Shown piece by piece: positions 51,175 through 59,230 of a DNA stretch of 64,000 nt. The notes below the pieces were generated by a model that was given only the letters and a program-made list of their open reading frames with translations, made no database searches and was not told the origin of the DNA. The DNA is from ATX-6F1 sp943369485 (lineage in GTDB: Bacteria > Cyanobacteriota > Cyanobacteriia > PCC-6307 > Cyanobiaceae): the NCBI GenBank assembly GCA_943369485.1, contig CALRNH020000001.1, forward strand, positions 124,001 through 188,000, written 5' to 3'. The position numbers and the translations under genes were made by a program. Each line of letters opens with the position of its first letter. The stretch's first letter is position 1.

Positions 51175-51716
51175 GCGGGGCCCTGGCTCTGGCCGCGGCG
51201 CTCCTGCTGGTCCAACGGCCGACGCCGCCGCAACCGGAATCCCCGACCCGTTACTACCAGCCGGATCAGCAGGGTTGCAATCCCGAACGGTTGCTGGCGG
51301 GTTACCGCCAAGGGCTGAGTGCCTATGCCGATCAACCGCCCGCGGTGCTGGAGAAGTTGAGCGGTCTGCAGCGCCAGCTCATCGCCCGCAGCCTCAAGGT
51401 GTGTCTGGAGAAGGGTCTGCTCAAAGCTGATCAGGTGGAGCGCCTGATCGAAACGATGGGTCTGGCGCGGCCAGTCCTGTCGCCCCTGCCGGCGGATTCC
51501 CCGGTGCTGGCCGCCCCCAGGCCGGCACCGCTGCTGCCTGCAGCCTCCAGGCCAGCGGCGCCCAACCAAACCACCCTCAAGCCAGCAGCGGTCAAACCAG
51601 CCTCCGTGACACCCAGATCGGTACCTTCCGCCACCCCCAAGTCATCCGGCTTCGACATGTCGCCGATCGAATGGAACCCAGCCCGGAGCGCCCCGATCGA
51701 GCCGAAGGCTCAGTAA
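51171..51716 (+). CDS. Secreted orphan protein coupled to sir
   Basis: The product is 181 residues with no recognised family. The ATG overlaps the sir stop (ATGA), so it is translated with sulfite reductase. A short N-terminal hydrophobic segment (about 4-15) may be a signal. A helical region with two cysteines (CNPERLLAGYRQGLSAYADQP and LQRQLIARSLKVCLEKGLLKADQVERL) resembles a small lumenal or periplasmic domain. The rest (about 100-180) is a low-complexity Ala/Pro/Ser tail. Convergent with the VanX-type gene, overlapping by 7 bp. Confidence 0.65.
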   Translation: MSGALALAAALLLVQRPTPPQPESPTRYYQPDQQGCNPERLLAGYRQGLSAYADQPPAVLEKLSGLQRQLIARSLKVCLEKGLLKADQVERLIETMGLARPVLSPLPADSPVLAAPRPAPLLPAASRPAAPNQTTLKPAAVKPASVTPRSVPSATPKSSGFDMSPIEWNPARSAPIEPKAQ

Positions 51717-52471
51717 GGATCCTTCTCGCCCAGGTACCTGCCGTAGCAGGCAACCTCGGCCCCCGACAGCCAGGCCCAGAGCTGATCGCCATGGCTGAAA
51801 TGCCACCACTCATTCGGGTGACGGCGAAAGCCCGCTGAGACCATCACCTCCAAGAGCAACTGACGCCGGCCATGCCAGAGGGCCTCCTCAGCGTCATGGT
51901 TCGACGCGGCGGCGTCAGCGAAGTGGTCGGGTTCTGATACGGCCCCGATGGCGTCGATGGGGGAGCCCAGATTCAATGGCAGACCTTGAGCATCAGCCAG
52001 GGTGAGGTCCACCGCGGCGCCGGTGCTGTGGGGTGGTGGCGTGGCGGGATCCAGGCTCGGCGGCGCCCAGAAGCGGGCCACCTCCAGCTCGATCGACTGC
52101 CTCCCTGGATTGGACGACCCAGGATCCACGCCCCGCTCTCGGCAGGTGCTGATCACGGCGTGATCAACCATGAAGGCCTGCACGGCCACAGGTCGCCAGC
52201 CATCGAAGATCGCCAAGCGCAGCCCAGGGGCGAGCGCTTGAAGCGTCGACTGTGCCTGCACCAGCCGCTTCACCACCTCCCGGCGAAGCCGGAACGGGGA
52301 GGCCCCAGGCCCGTAGGGAGCCCCCAGAACCTGATAGGGGTGGGGTTCGAGCCGCAGGAGCACCGCCGGGATCTCCAGCAGCGGTTCCTGCCGATCCTCG
52401 ATTGGAATGGCGCTCCAGGGCCTTGTCGGCGCCATGGGAAAGGAAATGACTGGGCCCATTGAAGCGGCCAT
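51710..52471 (-). CDS. D-alanyl-D-alanine dipeptidase, M15D (VanX) family
   Basis: This zinc dipeptidase hydrolyses D-Ala-D-Ala, probably in peptidoglycan precursor recycling. The product is 253 residues. Zinc ligands are His148 and Asp155 in PHSTGAAVDLTLAD and His224 in EWWHFSHGDQ, with catalytic Glu221. LAIFDGWRPVAVQAFMVD is the conserved substrate region. In-frame ATGs at 52459 and 52435 are alternative starts. It follows recG by 6 bp on the same strand. No van-type resistance genes accompany it, so housekeeping use is likely. Confidence 0.88.
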   Translation of the reverse strand: MAASMGPVISFPMAPTRPWSAIPIEDRQEPLLEIPAVLLRLEPHPYQVLGAPYGPGASPFRLRREVVKRLVQAQSTLQALAPGLRLAIFDGWRPVAVQAFMVDHAVISTCRERGVDPGSSNPGRQSIELEVARFWAPPSLDPATPPPHSTGAAVDLTLADAQGLPLNLGSPIDAIGAVSEPDHFADAAASNHDAEEALWHGRRQLLLEVMVSAGFRRHPNEWWHFSHGDQLWAWLSGAEVACYGRYLGEKDPY

Positions 52472-52477
52472 GCCGCC

Positions 52478-55012
52478 TCAGTTGAGCTGGGCGGCTTCGC
52501 TGCTGCGCTGGCGCTGCTCCGCCAGGGCCCGTTCCAGGGCTGGATGGCGCTCCAGGGTCGGGTCCTCTGTCAGCAGGCGCCGGGCGGCCTCGCGGGCCTG
52601 TTCCAGCACCGCTCCATCATCGCTAAGGCTGGCGAGGGCCAGATCCGGAAGGCCTGACTGGCGCGTGCCCAGCACCTGGCCGGGGCCGCGCAGACGCAGA
52701 TCCATCTCGGCGATCTCAAAGCCATCGCTGCTGCGCACCAACACCTCCAGGCGCTGCCGGGCGCCAGCGTTGCTGCTGTCGTTGATCAACAGGCAGTGGG
52801 AGGCCGCTGCCCCCCGTCCCACGCGACCGCGCAGCTGGTGCAATTGAGAGAGACCGAAACGCTCGGCATGGTCGATCACCATCACGCTGGCCTCCGGCAC
52901 ATCCACTCCCACCTCCACCACCGTGGTGGACACCAGCACATCGGTATCGCCGCGGACGAAGGCACCGATCGCTGCCTGCTTGTCAGCGCTGTTCAGGCGC
53001 CCGTGGAGCAGACCCACCCGCAGCTCGGGGAACACCTGCTCCTGGAGCTGGGCATGGACCTCAATGGCCGAACGCAGGTCGAGCTTTTCTGATTCCTCCA
53101 CGAGCGGAAGCACGACGTAGGCCCGCTGGCCTGACTGCACCTGAGAGCGGATCAGTTCGTAGGCCTCGCTGCGCCCGCCGGGCCGCAGCAGGCGGGTTTG
53201 GATCGGCGTGCGGCCGGGGGGCAATTCATCGATCTGGCTCACATCCAGATCCCCGTGAATCGAGAGCGCCAGGGTGCGGGGGATCGGCGTGGCGGTCATG
53301 GTCAGCAGATGGGGTTGCAGGCCCTTGGCCAGCAGCCGGTTGCGCTGGCGTACGCCAAAGCGATGCTGCTCATCAACCACCACCAGGGCCAGTTGGTCGA
53401 AGCGCACGGGATCCTCAAGCAGGGCGTGGGTTCCGACCAGCAGGCGCAGGCTGCCGTTCTCCAGGTCCTGCAGCAGCGCCCGTCGACGGGGCTGGGGTGT
53501 GGACCCGGTGAGCAGCGCCACGGTCACGTGCAGCTGGGGCAGCCATTCGCAGAGCTTGTTGTAGTGCTGCTCCGCCAACACCTCCGTAGGTGCCATCAGA
53601 GCCCCCTGGTGACCGGCCTCCACGGCGGTGAGCAGGGCGGCGACCGCCACAACGGTTTTGCCGCTGCCCACATCCCCCTGGACCAGACGAGCCATGGGCT
53701 GGGGCCGTGCCAGATCGGCGCGGATTTCCGCCAGCACACGCTGTTGGGCCCCGGTCAGGGCAAAGGGCAGCAACTCCAGGTAGCGGCGCACCAGGCCGCC
53801 CTGGCCGTCCGGCAGGGCCAGGGGTGGCGCCGGGCGGCTGGTGAGCTCCTGGCGGCGGCGGAGCAGCCCGAGCTGGAGCAGCAGGAATTCATCAAACACC
53901 AGGCGGCGTCGGCTGGCGCTCAGCTGCTCAGCATCGCTGGGTCCGTGGATCTGACGGAGGGCCGCAGGCCGACCCATGAGGCCCTCCTGCAGGAGCAGCC
54001 CCCTGGGCAGGGGGTCCCCCCAGCTCTCCACCGCCGGCAACAGTGCCTGAATCGCCTGCCGCAGCCGGTCGGCTGCCAAACCTTCGGTCAGTCCATAGAC
54101 CGGCAAGAGGCGGCCGATGCGCTCTGAACGCACCGGTGCCCTGGCGCTCTCGAGCACCTCGATCAGGGGATCCTGCAGGCTCAGGCCGTAGGGGCCCTCT
54201 TTGACCAGTCCACTGACCGCCACCAGGGAACCCGGCGGAAACTGCCGCTCCTGGCTCTTGAGCCAGCCAGGTGCGCTGAAGCGCCGCCCGGCAAAGAAAC
54301 GCGACACCTTGAGCCTGCCGGTGACGTCCTGCAGCTGGAGCTCCTGGATCGAAAGGTTGGGGTTGCGGGGGCTGTTGAACACATGGCAGCGGCGCACCGT
54401 CGCCACCACCGTGGCCGTCTGACCAGCAACGAGATCGCCGATGCGCAGCAGGTTGGAATAGTCGAGGTAGTCGCGGGGGTAGTAGCGCACCAGATCGCTT
54501 GCCACGAATAAACCCAGGGCGGCCAGGCGGCTGGCCGTGCGCGCGCCGATGCCCTTGATCTCCGCCAGCGGGGTGTCGGACGCGATCGCTGCACCACCAA
54601 GGCCAGGCTCAGCGCCGCTGGGCCCCGGGCTGGAGATCTCGGGGCGAAGGCGCAGCCTGGGTGGGCCGATCGTCTGCGGTGGATGCAGGGCCTGCCGAAG
54701 CCGGTGAAGGCGCTCACGGCACTGGCGCACCAGGCTCTGGCGGCGGCCCAGGGGCAGGTCGGCGTAGGCGGTGAACTCCTTCGCCAGATCCATGAGACTG
54801 TCCTTGGCGCCGGCGGGGAATTCCCCTGGCGGCTGCTTGCAGCTGCGGGCCAGAAAATCGCTGAACCGTTCCCGGCGGCCGGCGAGATCGGCGAAGCCCC
54901 GCTCCGCCTCCAGCTCCAGGGAGCGCTGCAGCGCGCTGAACCACGACTCCTGCTCAGCGGTTGGACCGCTCAGGGCTGAGGGGGGTTCACCTGGCCGTCG
55001 TCCTGCAACCAC
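52478..55012 (-). CDS. recG: ATP-dependent DNA helicase RecG
   Basis: This helicase reverses stalled replication forks and processes branched DNA. It is 844 residues, longer than E. coli RecG (693) through an extra N-terminal region (about 1-140) seen in cyanobacteria and plant relatives. A wedge OB domain (about 190-290) precedes helicase domain 1 with Walker A GDVGSGKT (445-452) and DEQH (547-550) in VVVDEQHRFG. Helicase domain 2 contains LLHGRLNSADKQAAI and HQLRGRVGRG. The GTG start lies inside the neighbouring orphan gene (43-bp overlap). Confidence 0.94.
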   Translation of the reverse strand: MVAGRRPGEPPSALSGPTAEQESWFSALQRSLELEAERGFADLAGRRERFSDFLARSCKQPPGEFPAGAKDSLMDLAKEFTAYADLPLGRRQSLVRQCRERLHRLRQALHPPQTIGPPRLRLRPEISSPGPSGAEPGLGGAAIASDTPLAEIKGIGARTASRLAALGLFVASDLVRYYPRDYLDYSNLLRIGDLVAGQTATVVATVRRCHVFNSPRNPNLSIQELQLQDVTGRLKVSRFFAGRRFSAPGWLKSQERQFPPGSLVAVSGLVKEGPYGLSLQDPLIEVLESARAPVRSERIGRLLPVYGLTEGLAADRLRQAIQALLPAVESWGDPLPRGLLLQEGLMGRPAALRQIHGPSDAEQLSASRRRLVFDEFLLLQLGLLRRRQELTSRPAPPLALPDGQGGLVRRYLELLPFALTGAQQRVLAEIRADLARPQPMARLVQGDVGSGKTVVAVAALLTAVEAGHQGALMAPTEVLAEQHYNKLCEWLPQLHVTVALLTGSTPQPRRRALLQDLENGSLRLLVGTHALLEDPVRFDQLALVVVDEQHRFGVRQRNRLLAKGLQPHLLTMTATPIPRTLALSIHGDLDVSQIDELPPGRTPIQTRLLRPGGRSEAYELIRSQVQSGQRAYVVLPLVEESEKLDLRSAIEVHAQLQEQVFPELRVGLLHGRLNSADKQAAIGAFVRGDTDVLVSTTVVEVGVDVPEASVMVIDHAERFGLSQLHQLRGRVGRGAAASHCLLINDSSNAGARQRLEVLVRSSDGFEIAEMDLRLRGPGQVLGTRQSGLPDLALASLSDDGAVLEQAREAARRLLTEDPTLERHPALERALAEQRQRSSEAAQLN

Positions 55013-56340
55013 TGCTGTTCGGCTTCAAGGGCGTGCAGCCGGCGCTGCCAATGGCGGTGCCGCTGGGCCATTTTGCGCAACTCCAGCCGTTGTAGCTCCA
55101 GCCGCTTGCGGCAGGTGCGTAAGGGCGGCATGGCGAATTCCAGATCGCCGCAGCGCAGCAGCAGCCCAAGGCTCTCCAGCCGAATCCCTCCGACGGCGGA
55201 GGCGAAGGGCAGTTGCAGCCGCAACAGATTGGCGGGGGCGGGCTGGGGATCGATCTGACCCTGAAGCACAGCCTCGAGCAGGCTCACCGGCATCAGGCTG
55301 CGGGTCAGACGCAAGCGCAGCAATTCCACATTCAGGCCATGCGAGAGGTTGCGAAGCCGCCGCTGCAGGGCCATGTCGAGCGCCTGCCACCAGCCCAGCA
55401 GCTGCATCGGATCACTGGGCAGCAGGGGATGATCAGCCAGTTGATCCTCCAGGCGACTCATCTCCCCATCGCCTGGACGATCGGGCCCGGAACGCCCCTC
55501 CTGGGGCAGGCGGCCCATGGTGTCTGCAGCGAGGCTGAACATGGATTGCAGCAGTTTCAGCTCGGGGTTGCGATCGGATCCGCTGGTCCTGAGGCCGGAT
55601 CGATCCGTTGCTGCGTTGGCACTCCAGATCCCGGCGCCAGGGTCCCAGGAACCCTCATCGAGATCGTCTTGCTGAGGTTCTTCAGCCTCTGCAGCGTCCT
55701 GACCGGTGCCGTCGGCAGAGGAATCCTCCAGCTCAAAGCGCTGCTGATCGAGGTGCTCGGAATTGCCGTCTTCGCTGCCGAAGACTCCGCGATCCTGGTT
55801 GTTCTCGTCATCCTCCCCGTCCGCTTCCCCATGTCCTTGCTCCAACTCCATCCCCCCCGGCATCGCTCCGGGGGGGAACAGTCCTTCCAGGCCCGTGGGG
55901 AAAGGCGCGGAGCGCTCACCTGGGCCTGCCAGGGACGAGTGGGCCCCAGAACCGACCAGGCCCGCCAGTCCGGCCAATCCCTCGCTGAACAACTCCGCCG
56001 AGAGGGGCAGGTCCATGCCCAGCTGCACCGATCCCTCCGGCAACCCCTCATGGGCCGCTGCGTCTGTGGTCTCCAGAGCCGCCAGGATCGAGGCCTGGTG
56101 TTCCTGGCGCTGGCGTCGTTGCTCCTGCTGCATCTGCTGGCCAAGGACGCAGAGCTGTTCGATCGTGAGCAGGGAGCCGCATCGACTGACCAGCATCCCC
56201 AGGCGCCGATGCAGCTCAGAGCGTTCGACCGCGCTCATCTGCCCGTACCGTTCTGGATGCACCTGGGTGGCCAGGTGGAACCCGGCCTGCTGCACCTGAT
56301 GCAGCAGGCCCTTGCGGAGCACCTGAAGATAAAGGGCCAA
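54970..56340 (-). CDS. Large orphan protein between tsf and recG
   Basis: This is a conserved-looking protein of at least 456 residues with no recognised domain. The N-terminal helical part (ALYLQVLRKGLLHQVQQAG, HLATQVHPERYGQM and EQLCVLGQQMQQEQRRQR) and the C-terminal helical part (about 310-456, ending in a coiled-coil-like KRLELQRLELRKMAQRHRHW stretch) are separated by a Glu/Asp/Gly/Ser-rich segment of about 150 residues that is probably disordered. The first usual start codon is TTG (56340), but the frame stays open 90 bp further up with helical protein sequence, so the true start may be a rare codon. It is downstream of tsf and overlaps recG by 43 bp. Confidence 0.7.
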   Translation of the reverse strand: MALYLQVLRKGLLHQVQQAGFHLATQVHPERYGQMSAVERSELHRRLGMLVSRCGSLLTIEQLCVLGQQMQQEQRRQRQEHQASILAALETTDAAAHEGLPEGSVQLGMDLPLSAELFSEGLAGLAGLVGSGAHSSLAGPGERSAPFPTGLEGLFPPGAMPGGMELEQGHGEADGEDDENNQDRGVFGSEDGNSEHLDQQRFELEDSSADGTGQDAAEAEEPQQDDLDEGSWDPGAGIWSANAATDRSGLRTSGSDRNPELKLLQSMFSLAADTMGRLPQEGRSGPDRPGDGEMSRLEDQLADHPLLPSDPMQLLGWWQALDMALQRRLRNLSHGLNVELLRLRLTRSLMPVSLLEAVLQGQIDPQPAPANLLRLQLPFASAVGGIRLESLGLLLRCGDLEFAMPPLRTCRKRLELQRLELRKMAQRHRHWQRRLHALEAEQQWLQDDGQVNPPQP

Positions 56341-56432
56341 CAGGCGATAGAGCTCAGGCCGGAGGCGCTCGACCTTCTCCTGGATCAGGCCCAGCTGCCG
56401 CTCGGCCTCGTTCAGTGACTGACTGGTGACGT

Positions 56433-57095
56433 TCAGGCAGCCTTCCCGCTCAGGGCCGCGACTTCGGAAGCGAAGTCGGTGGAGGCCACCTCGATGCCCT
56501 CTCCAAGGGTGTAGCGGGTGAAGCGACGCACCTGGATGTTCTCGCCGGTTTTGCCGGCGACCTGCTTCACCATCTCGCCCACGGTGACGGCACTGTCGCG
56601 GATGAACGGTTGATCGAGCAAGGCGAGCTCCTTGAGGCGCTTGCCGATGCGCCCCTCGACGATCTTGATCTTCATCTCTTCCTTCTTCCCCGCCAGGTCA
56701 TCGCGGCCCAGCTCAATCGCCTTCTCCCGCTCAGCCACCTCGGCGGGAATCTGGTCGGTGGTGACGTACTCGACGTTGGGGCAAGCGGCGATCTGCATCG
56801 CGACGTTGCGCACAAGTTCCTGGAACAGATCACCCCTGGCAACGAAGTCTGTTTCGCAGTTGACCTCAACCAGCACGCCGACGCGGGCACCGGTGTGGAT
56901 GTAGCTGCCGACAGCTCCCTCGGCAGCCGTACGACCGGCCTTCTTCTCAGCGGTGGCGATCCCCTTCTGGCGCAGCCATTCAGTGGCCTTGGTGGTATCC
57001 CCGCCGTTTTCGGTGAGCGCCTTCTTGCAATCCATCATTCCTGCGCCGGTCTTGTCGCGCAGTTCCTTGACGAGTTTCGCTGAGATCTCAGCCAT
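56433..57095 (-). CDS. tsf: Translation elongation factor Ts
   Basis: EF-Ts is the nucleotide exchange factor for EF-Tu. The product is 220 residues, the short cyanobacterial type. The N-terminal UBA-like region KLVKELRDKTGAGMMDCKKAL includes the TDFV-type core (NCETDFVARGDLFQELVRNVAMQIAA), and IGKRLKELALLDQPFIRD is near 150-167. It lies downstream of rpsB (79 bp), the universally conserved rpsB-tsf order. Confidence 0.97.
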   Translation of the reverse strand: MAEISAKLVKELRDKTGAGMMDCKKALTENGGDTTKATEWLRQKGIATAEKKAGRTAAEGAVGSYIHTGARVGVLVEVNCETDFVARGDLFQELVRNVAMQIAACPNVEYVTTDQIPAEVAEREKAIELGRDDLAGKKEEMKIKIVEGRIGKRLKELALLDQPFIRDSAVTVGEMVKQVAGKTGENIQVRRFTRYTLGEGIEVASTDFASEVAALSGKAA

Positions 57096-57174
57096 GGGTG
57101 GGGGAGTGGGAGATTAGGGATGGGCATCGGCGCCCTGATTTGAGGGGTCGCTGACGCCGTTGATCAGGCCGGCC

Positions 57175-57891
57175 TCAGCCTTCCTCGTCGTCGCCGCGTT
57201 GGTCCTGGGCACCATGGCGACCCTCGTTGATCGCGTCGGCCAGGCGTCCGAGCACAAGCTGCACCGAACGCACGGCGTCGTCGTTGCAGGGGATGGGCAC
57301 GTCCGCCAGGTCGGGATCGCAGTTGGTGTCGAGCATCGACACCAGCGGGATGTCGAGCTTGCGGGCCTCAAGCACGGCGTTGGTTTCGCGCCGTTGGTCC
57401 ACCAGCACCACCACATCGGGCAGGCGGCGCATGTTCTTGAGGCCGCCCAGGTATTTCTGAAGGCGCTCGAGCTCACGACGCAGAACAGCCGCTTCCTTCT
57501 TGGGCCTCAGGGCGATGGCGCCGGAGGATTCCATGCGCTCAAGATCCTTGAGGCGGTCGATGCGAGCGCGCATCGTGCTCCAGTTGGTGAGCATGCCGCC
57601 CAACCAACGCTGGTTCACGTAAGAGGCACCACAGCGGGTTGCCTCCTGAGCGATCACCTCGGAGGCTTGCTTCTTGGTTCCTACGAACAGGAATCGCTTG
57701 CCGGAACGGGCCGCGCTGCGGGTCCATTTGTAGGCGTTGTTCATGCAGACGGCGGTCTGCACGAGGTCGATGATGTGAACTCCGTTGCGCGCGCAATAGA
57801 TGTAGCGAGACATCTTGGGATTCCAGCGGCGCGTTTGGTGCCCGAAGTGGGCACCCGCCTCCATCATTTCAGCGAGTGTGACAACAGCCAT
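57175..57891 (-). CDS. rpsB: 30S ribosomal protein S2
   Basis: S2 is a late-binding 30S subunit protein. The ATG at 57891 gives 238 residues opening MAVVTLAEMMEAGAHFGHQ. An ATG at 57918 would add nine residues and is less likely. Conserved blocks are RRWNPKMSRYIYCARNGVHIIDL, YVNQRWLGGMLTNWSTM and IPCNDDAVRSVQLVLGRLADA. The C-terminus carries a charged tail (EGRHGAQDQRGDDEEG). Followed by tsf. Confidence 0.97.
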   Translation of the reverse strand: MAVVTLAEMMEAGAHFGHQTRRWNPKMSRYIYCARNGVHIIDLVQTAVCMNNAYKWTRSAARSGKRFLFVGTKKQASEVIAQEATRCGASYVNQRWLGGMLTNWSTMRARIDRLKDLERMESSGAIALRPKKEAAVLRRELERLQKYLGGLKNMRRLPDVVVLVDQRRETNAVLEARKLDIPLVSMLDTNCDPDLADVPIPCNDDAVRSVQLVLGRLADAINEGRHGAQDQRGDDEEG

Positions 57892-58023
57892 GGTTGGGGG
57901 TTTCGGGTTCGCCTCCACCTGCCAGGGATCGTTGGGCCTAGGGCCTCGATCACCCGAAACACGCAGGTGTGCGGAATGAGTGGGTACCCCCTCAACCTAT
58001 CAAACTGCCCGCAGCGCAGGCCC

Positions 58024-58956
58024 TCAGCGCAGGCCCTCGGCCCGGGCCTCCTCGAACAGGGCCCTCACGCCAAGGCGGTTGAGGGGCAGCCGCAACAACT
58101 CCATCGCGAGGGCGTTGTGGCCACGGCGGATCAACCAGCCCAGCAGCGGCCTCAGGCTGCGTTCGTTGATCAGGCCACCCAGGGTGAGAAGTTCCCAGAG
58201 GAGCCGGTGCAGCCAGGTGAACTGGATGATGAAGCGCACCCGTCGGGTGGGGTGCTTGCGGTAAAAAACCAGGCCCATCTTGGCCCGCTCCCGCTCCACC
58301 CGGATCAGGTCAGCCACCTGCTCGAGCCGCAGGGCGGGATGCCAGTGATATCCCACGGCCTCCGGACAGCGCACCAGCTTCACCCCCTGGCGCCTGAGCC
58401 GCTCCCCCAGTTCCAGGTCTTCCCAGCCGTATAGCCGGAAGCCCAGATCGAACAGGCCCGTGCTCTCCAGCAAGGTCCGATCGATGGCCACGTTGCCAGT
58501 GGCGAAATAGGCCCAGGAGAGATCGCTGAGTTTGTGGGGTTCGGCGGCGGGGTTCTCGAAATTGCTGGTGTTGATCACCGCGCCGTAGGTGAAACAGAGG
58601 CGGTTCCCCTGCAGGTCCCAGGCCCTGCTCAGGGCCTGGGCGTGGGACAGCAGGAAATCAGCTGTGACAACCAGATCGCTGTCGATGAAGACGATCACAT
58701 CACCCCTGGCGTTGGCGACCCCTCGGTTTCGCCCTTCCGCCGGACCACCGTGGTCCTGCCGGATCAGGCGCACATGGGGGAAGGCCGCCGCCTCCCGCTC
58801 CAGCCATTCGATCGTGTCGTCGGTGGAGCCGTCATCGACCAGCACGACCTCGTAGGCCTCGATCGGAGCCGCCAGGCGCTGCTGCTCGAGCGCCCGCAGG
58901 CACTTTTCAAGGATCGGCCTGCGGTTGTAGGTGGGAATGACGACGCTGATGTGCAT
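58024..58956 (-). CDS. Glycosyltransferase family 2
   Basis: This GT-A fold glycosyltransferase probably transfers a sugar to an envelope or extracellular polysaccharide. The product is 310 residues. SVVIPTYNRRPILEKCLRAL (4-23), DDGSTDD (41-47) and the metal-binding DSD (92-94) in VIVFIDSDLVV match the family. The acceptor-side motif WEDLELGERLRRQG is near 177-190. It is a single gene facing away from rpsB, and the sugar and acceptor are unknown. A 13-bp near-duplication (GCGCAGGCCCTC units at 58014-58039) covers its stop codon. Confidence 0.88.
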   Translation of the reverse strand: MHISVVIPTYNRRPILEKCLRALEQQRLAAPIEAYEVVLVDDGSTDDTIEWLEREAAAFPHVRLIRQDHGGPAEGRNRGVANARGDVIVFIDSDLVVTADFLLSHAQALSRAWDLQGNRLCFTYGAVINTSNFENPAAEPHKLSDLSWAYFATGNVAIDRTLLESTGLFDLGFRLYGWEDLELGERLRRQGVKLVRCPEAVGYHWHPALRLEQVADLIRVERERAKMGLVFYRKHPTRRVRFIIQFTWLHRLLWELLTLGGLINERSLRPLLGWLIRRGHNALAMELLRLPLNRLGVRALFEEARAEGLR

Positions 58957-58976
58957 GGCTGCGGACCGTAGCGGTC

Positions 58977-59003
58977 AAAAAAAGGGGACCCCTGCGGATC
59001 CCC
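58977..59003 (-). terminator. Intrinsic terminator after the 51-residue gene
   Basis: Read on the minus strand, a hairpin of about 8 bp (GGGGATCC with GGGTCCCC, one G-T pair) is followed by seven T residues, about 32 bp after the stop of the small gene. It separates that gene from the glycosyltransferase. Confidence 0.8.
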
Positions 59004-59034
59004 AGCCATCGGTAGGCAGAAGCAAGGCCAAGGC

Positions 59035-59190
59035 TCAATCGGCGGCGCCACCGTTGTTGGCGGTACCAGTGACGCCGTTGCCGGCGCCTTCACCGCGGCC
59101 GTCGTTGCGCAGCTTGCGCTTCTTGAACTTGCGGGCGTAGGCGCGGTTGCGCTCCTGCTTTTCTTTCTTGAGGTTCCTGCGCTTGGACAT
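59035..59190 (-). CDS. Small highly basic protein (51 residues)
   Basis: The ATG at 59190 encodes 51 residues. The first 28 are almost all Lys, Arg, Glu, Asn and Gln (MSKRRNLKKEKQERNRAYAR, then KFKKRKLRN), predicting one long charged helix. The rest is a Gly/Asn/Ala-rich tail. A clean ATG, a stop at 59035 and its own terminator downstream support a real gene. I have a recollection, not verified, of near-identical small proteins in picocyanobacterial genomes. The composition suggests RNA or ribosome binding, which is inference. It follows the devA frame's neighbourhood but is transcribed separately or as a downstream partner. Confidence 0.72.
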   Translation of the reverse strand: MSKRRNLKKEKQERNRAYARKFKKRKLRNDGRGEGAGNGVTGTANNGGAAD

Positions 59191-59230
59191 GCGACGCCTG
59201 GATGTGGGAGAAGAAGAACTCCCAGCCTAC

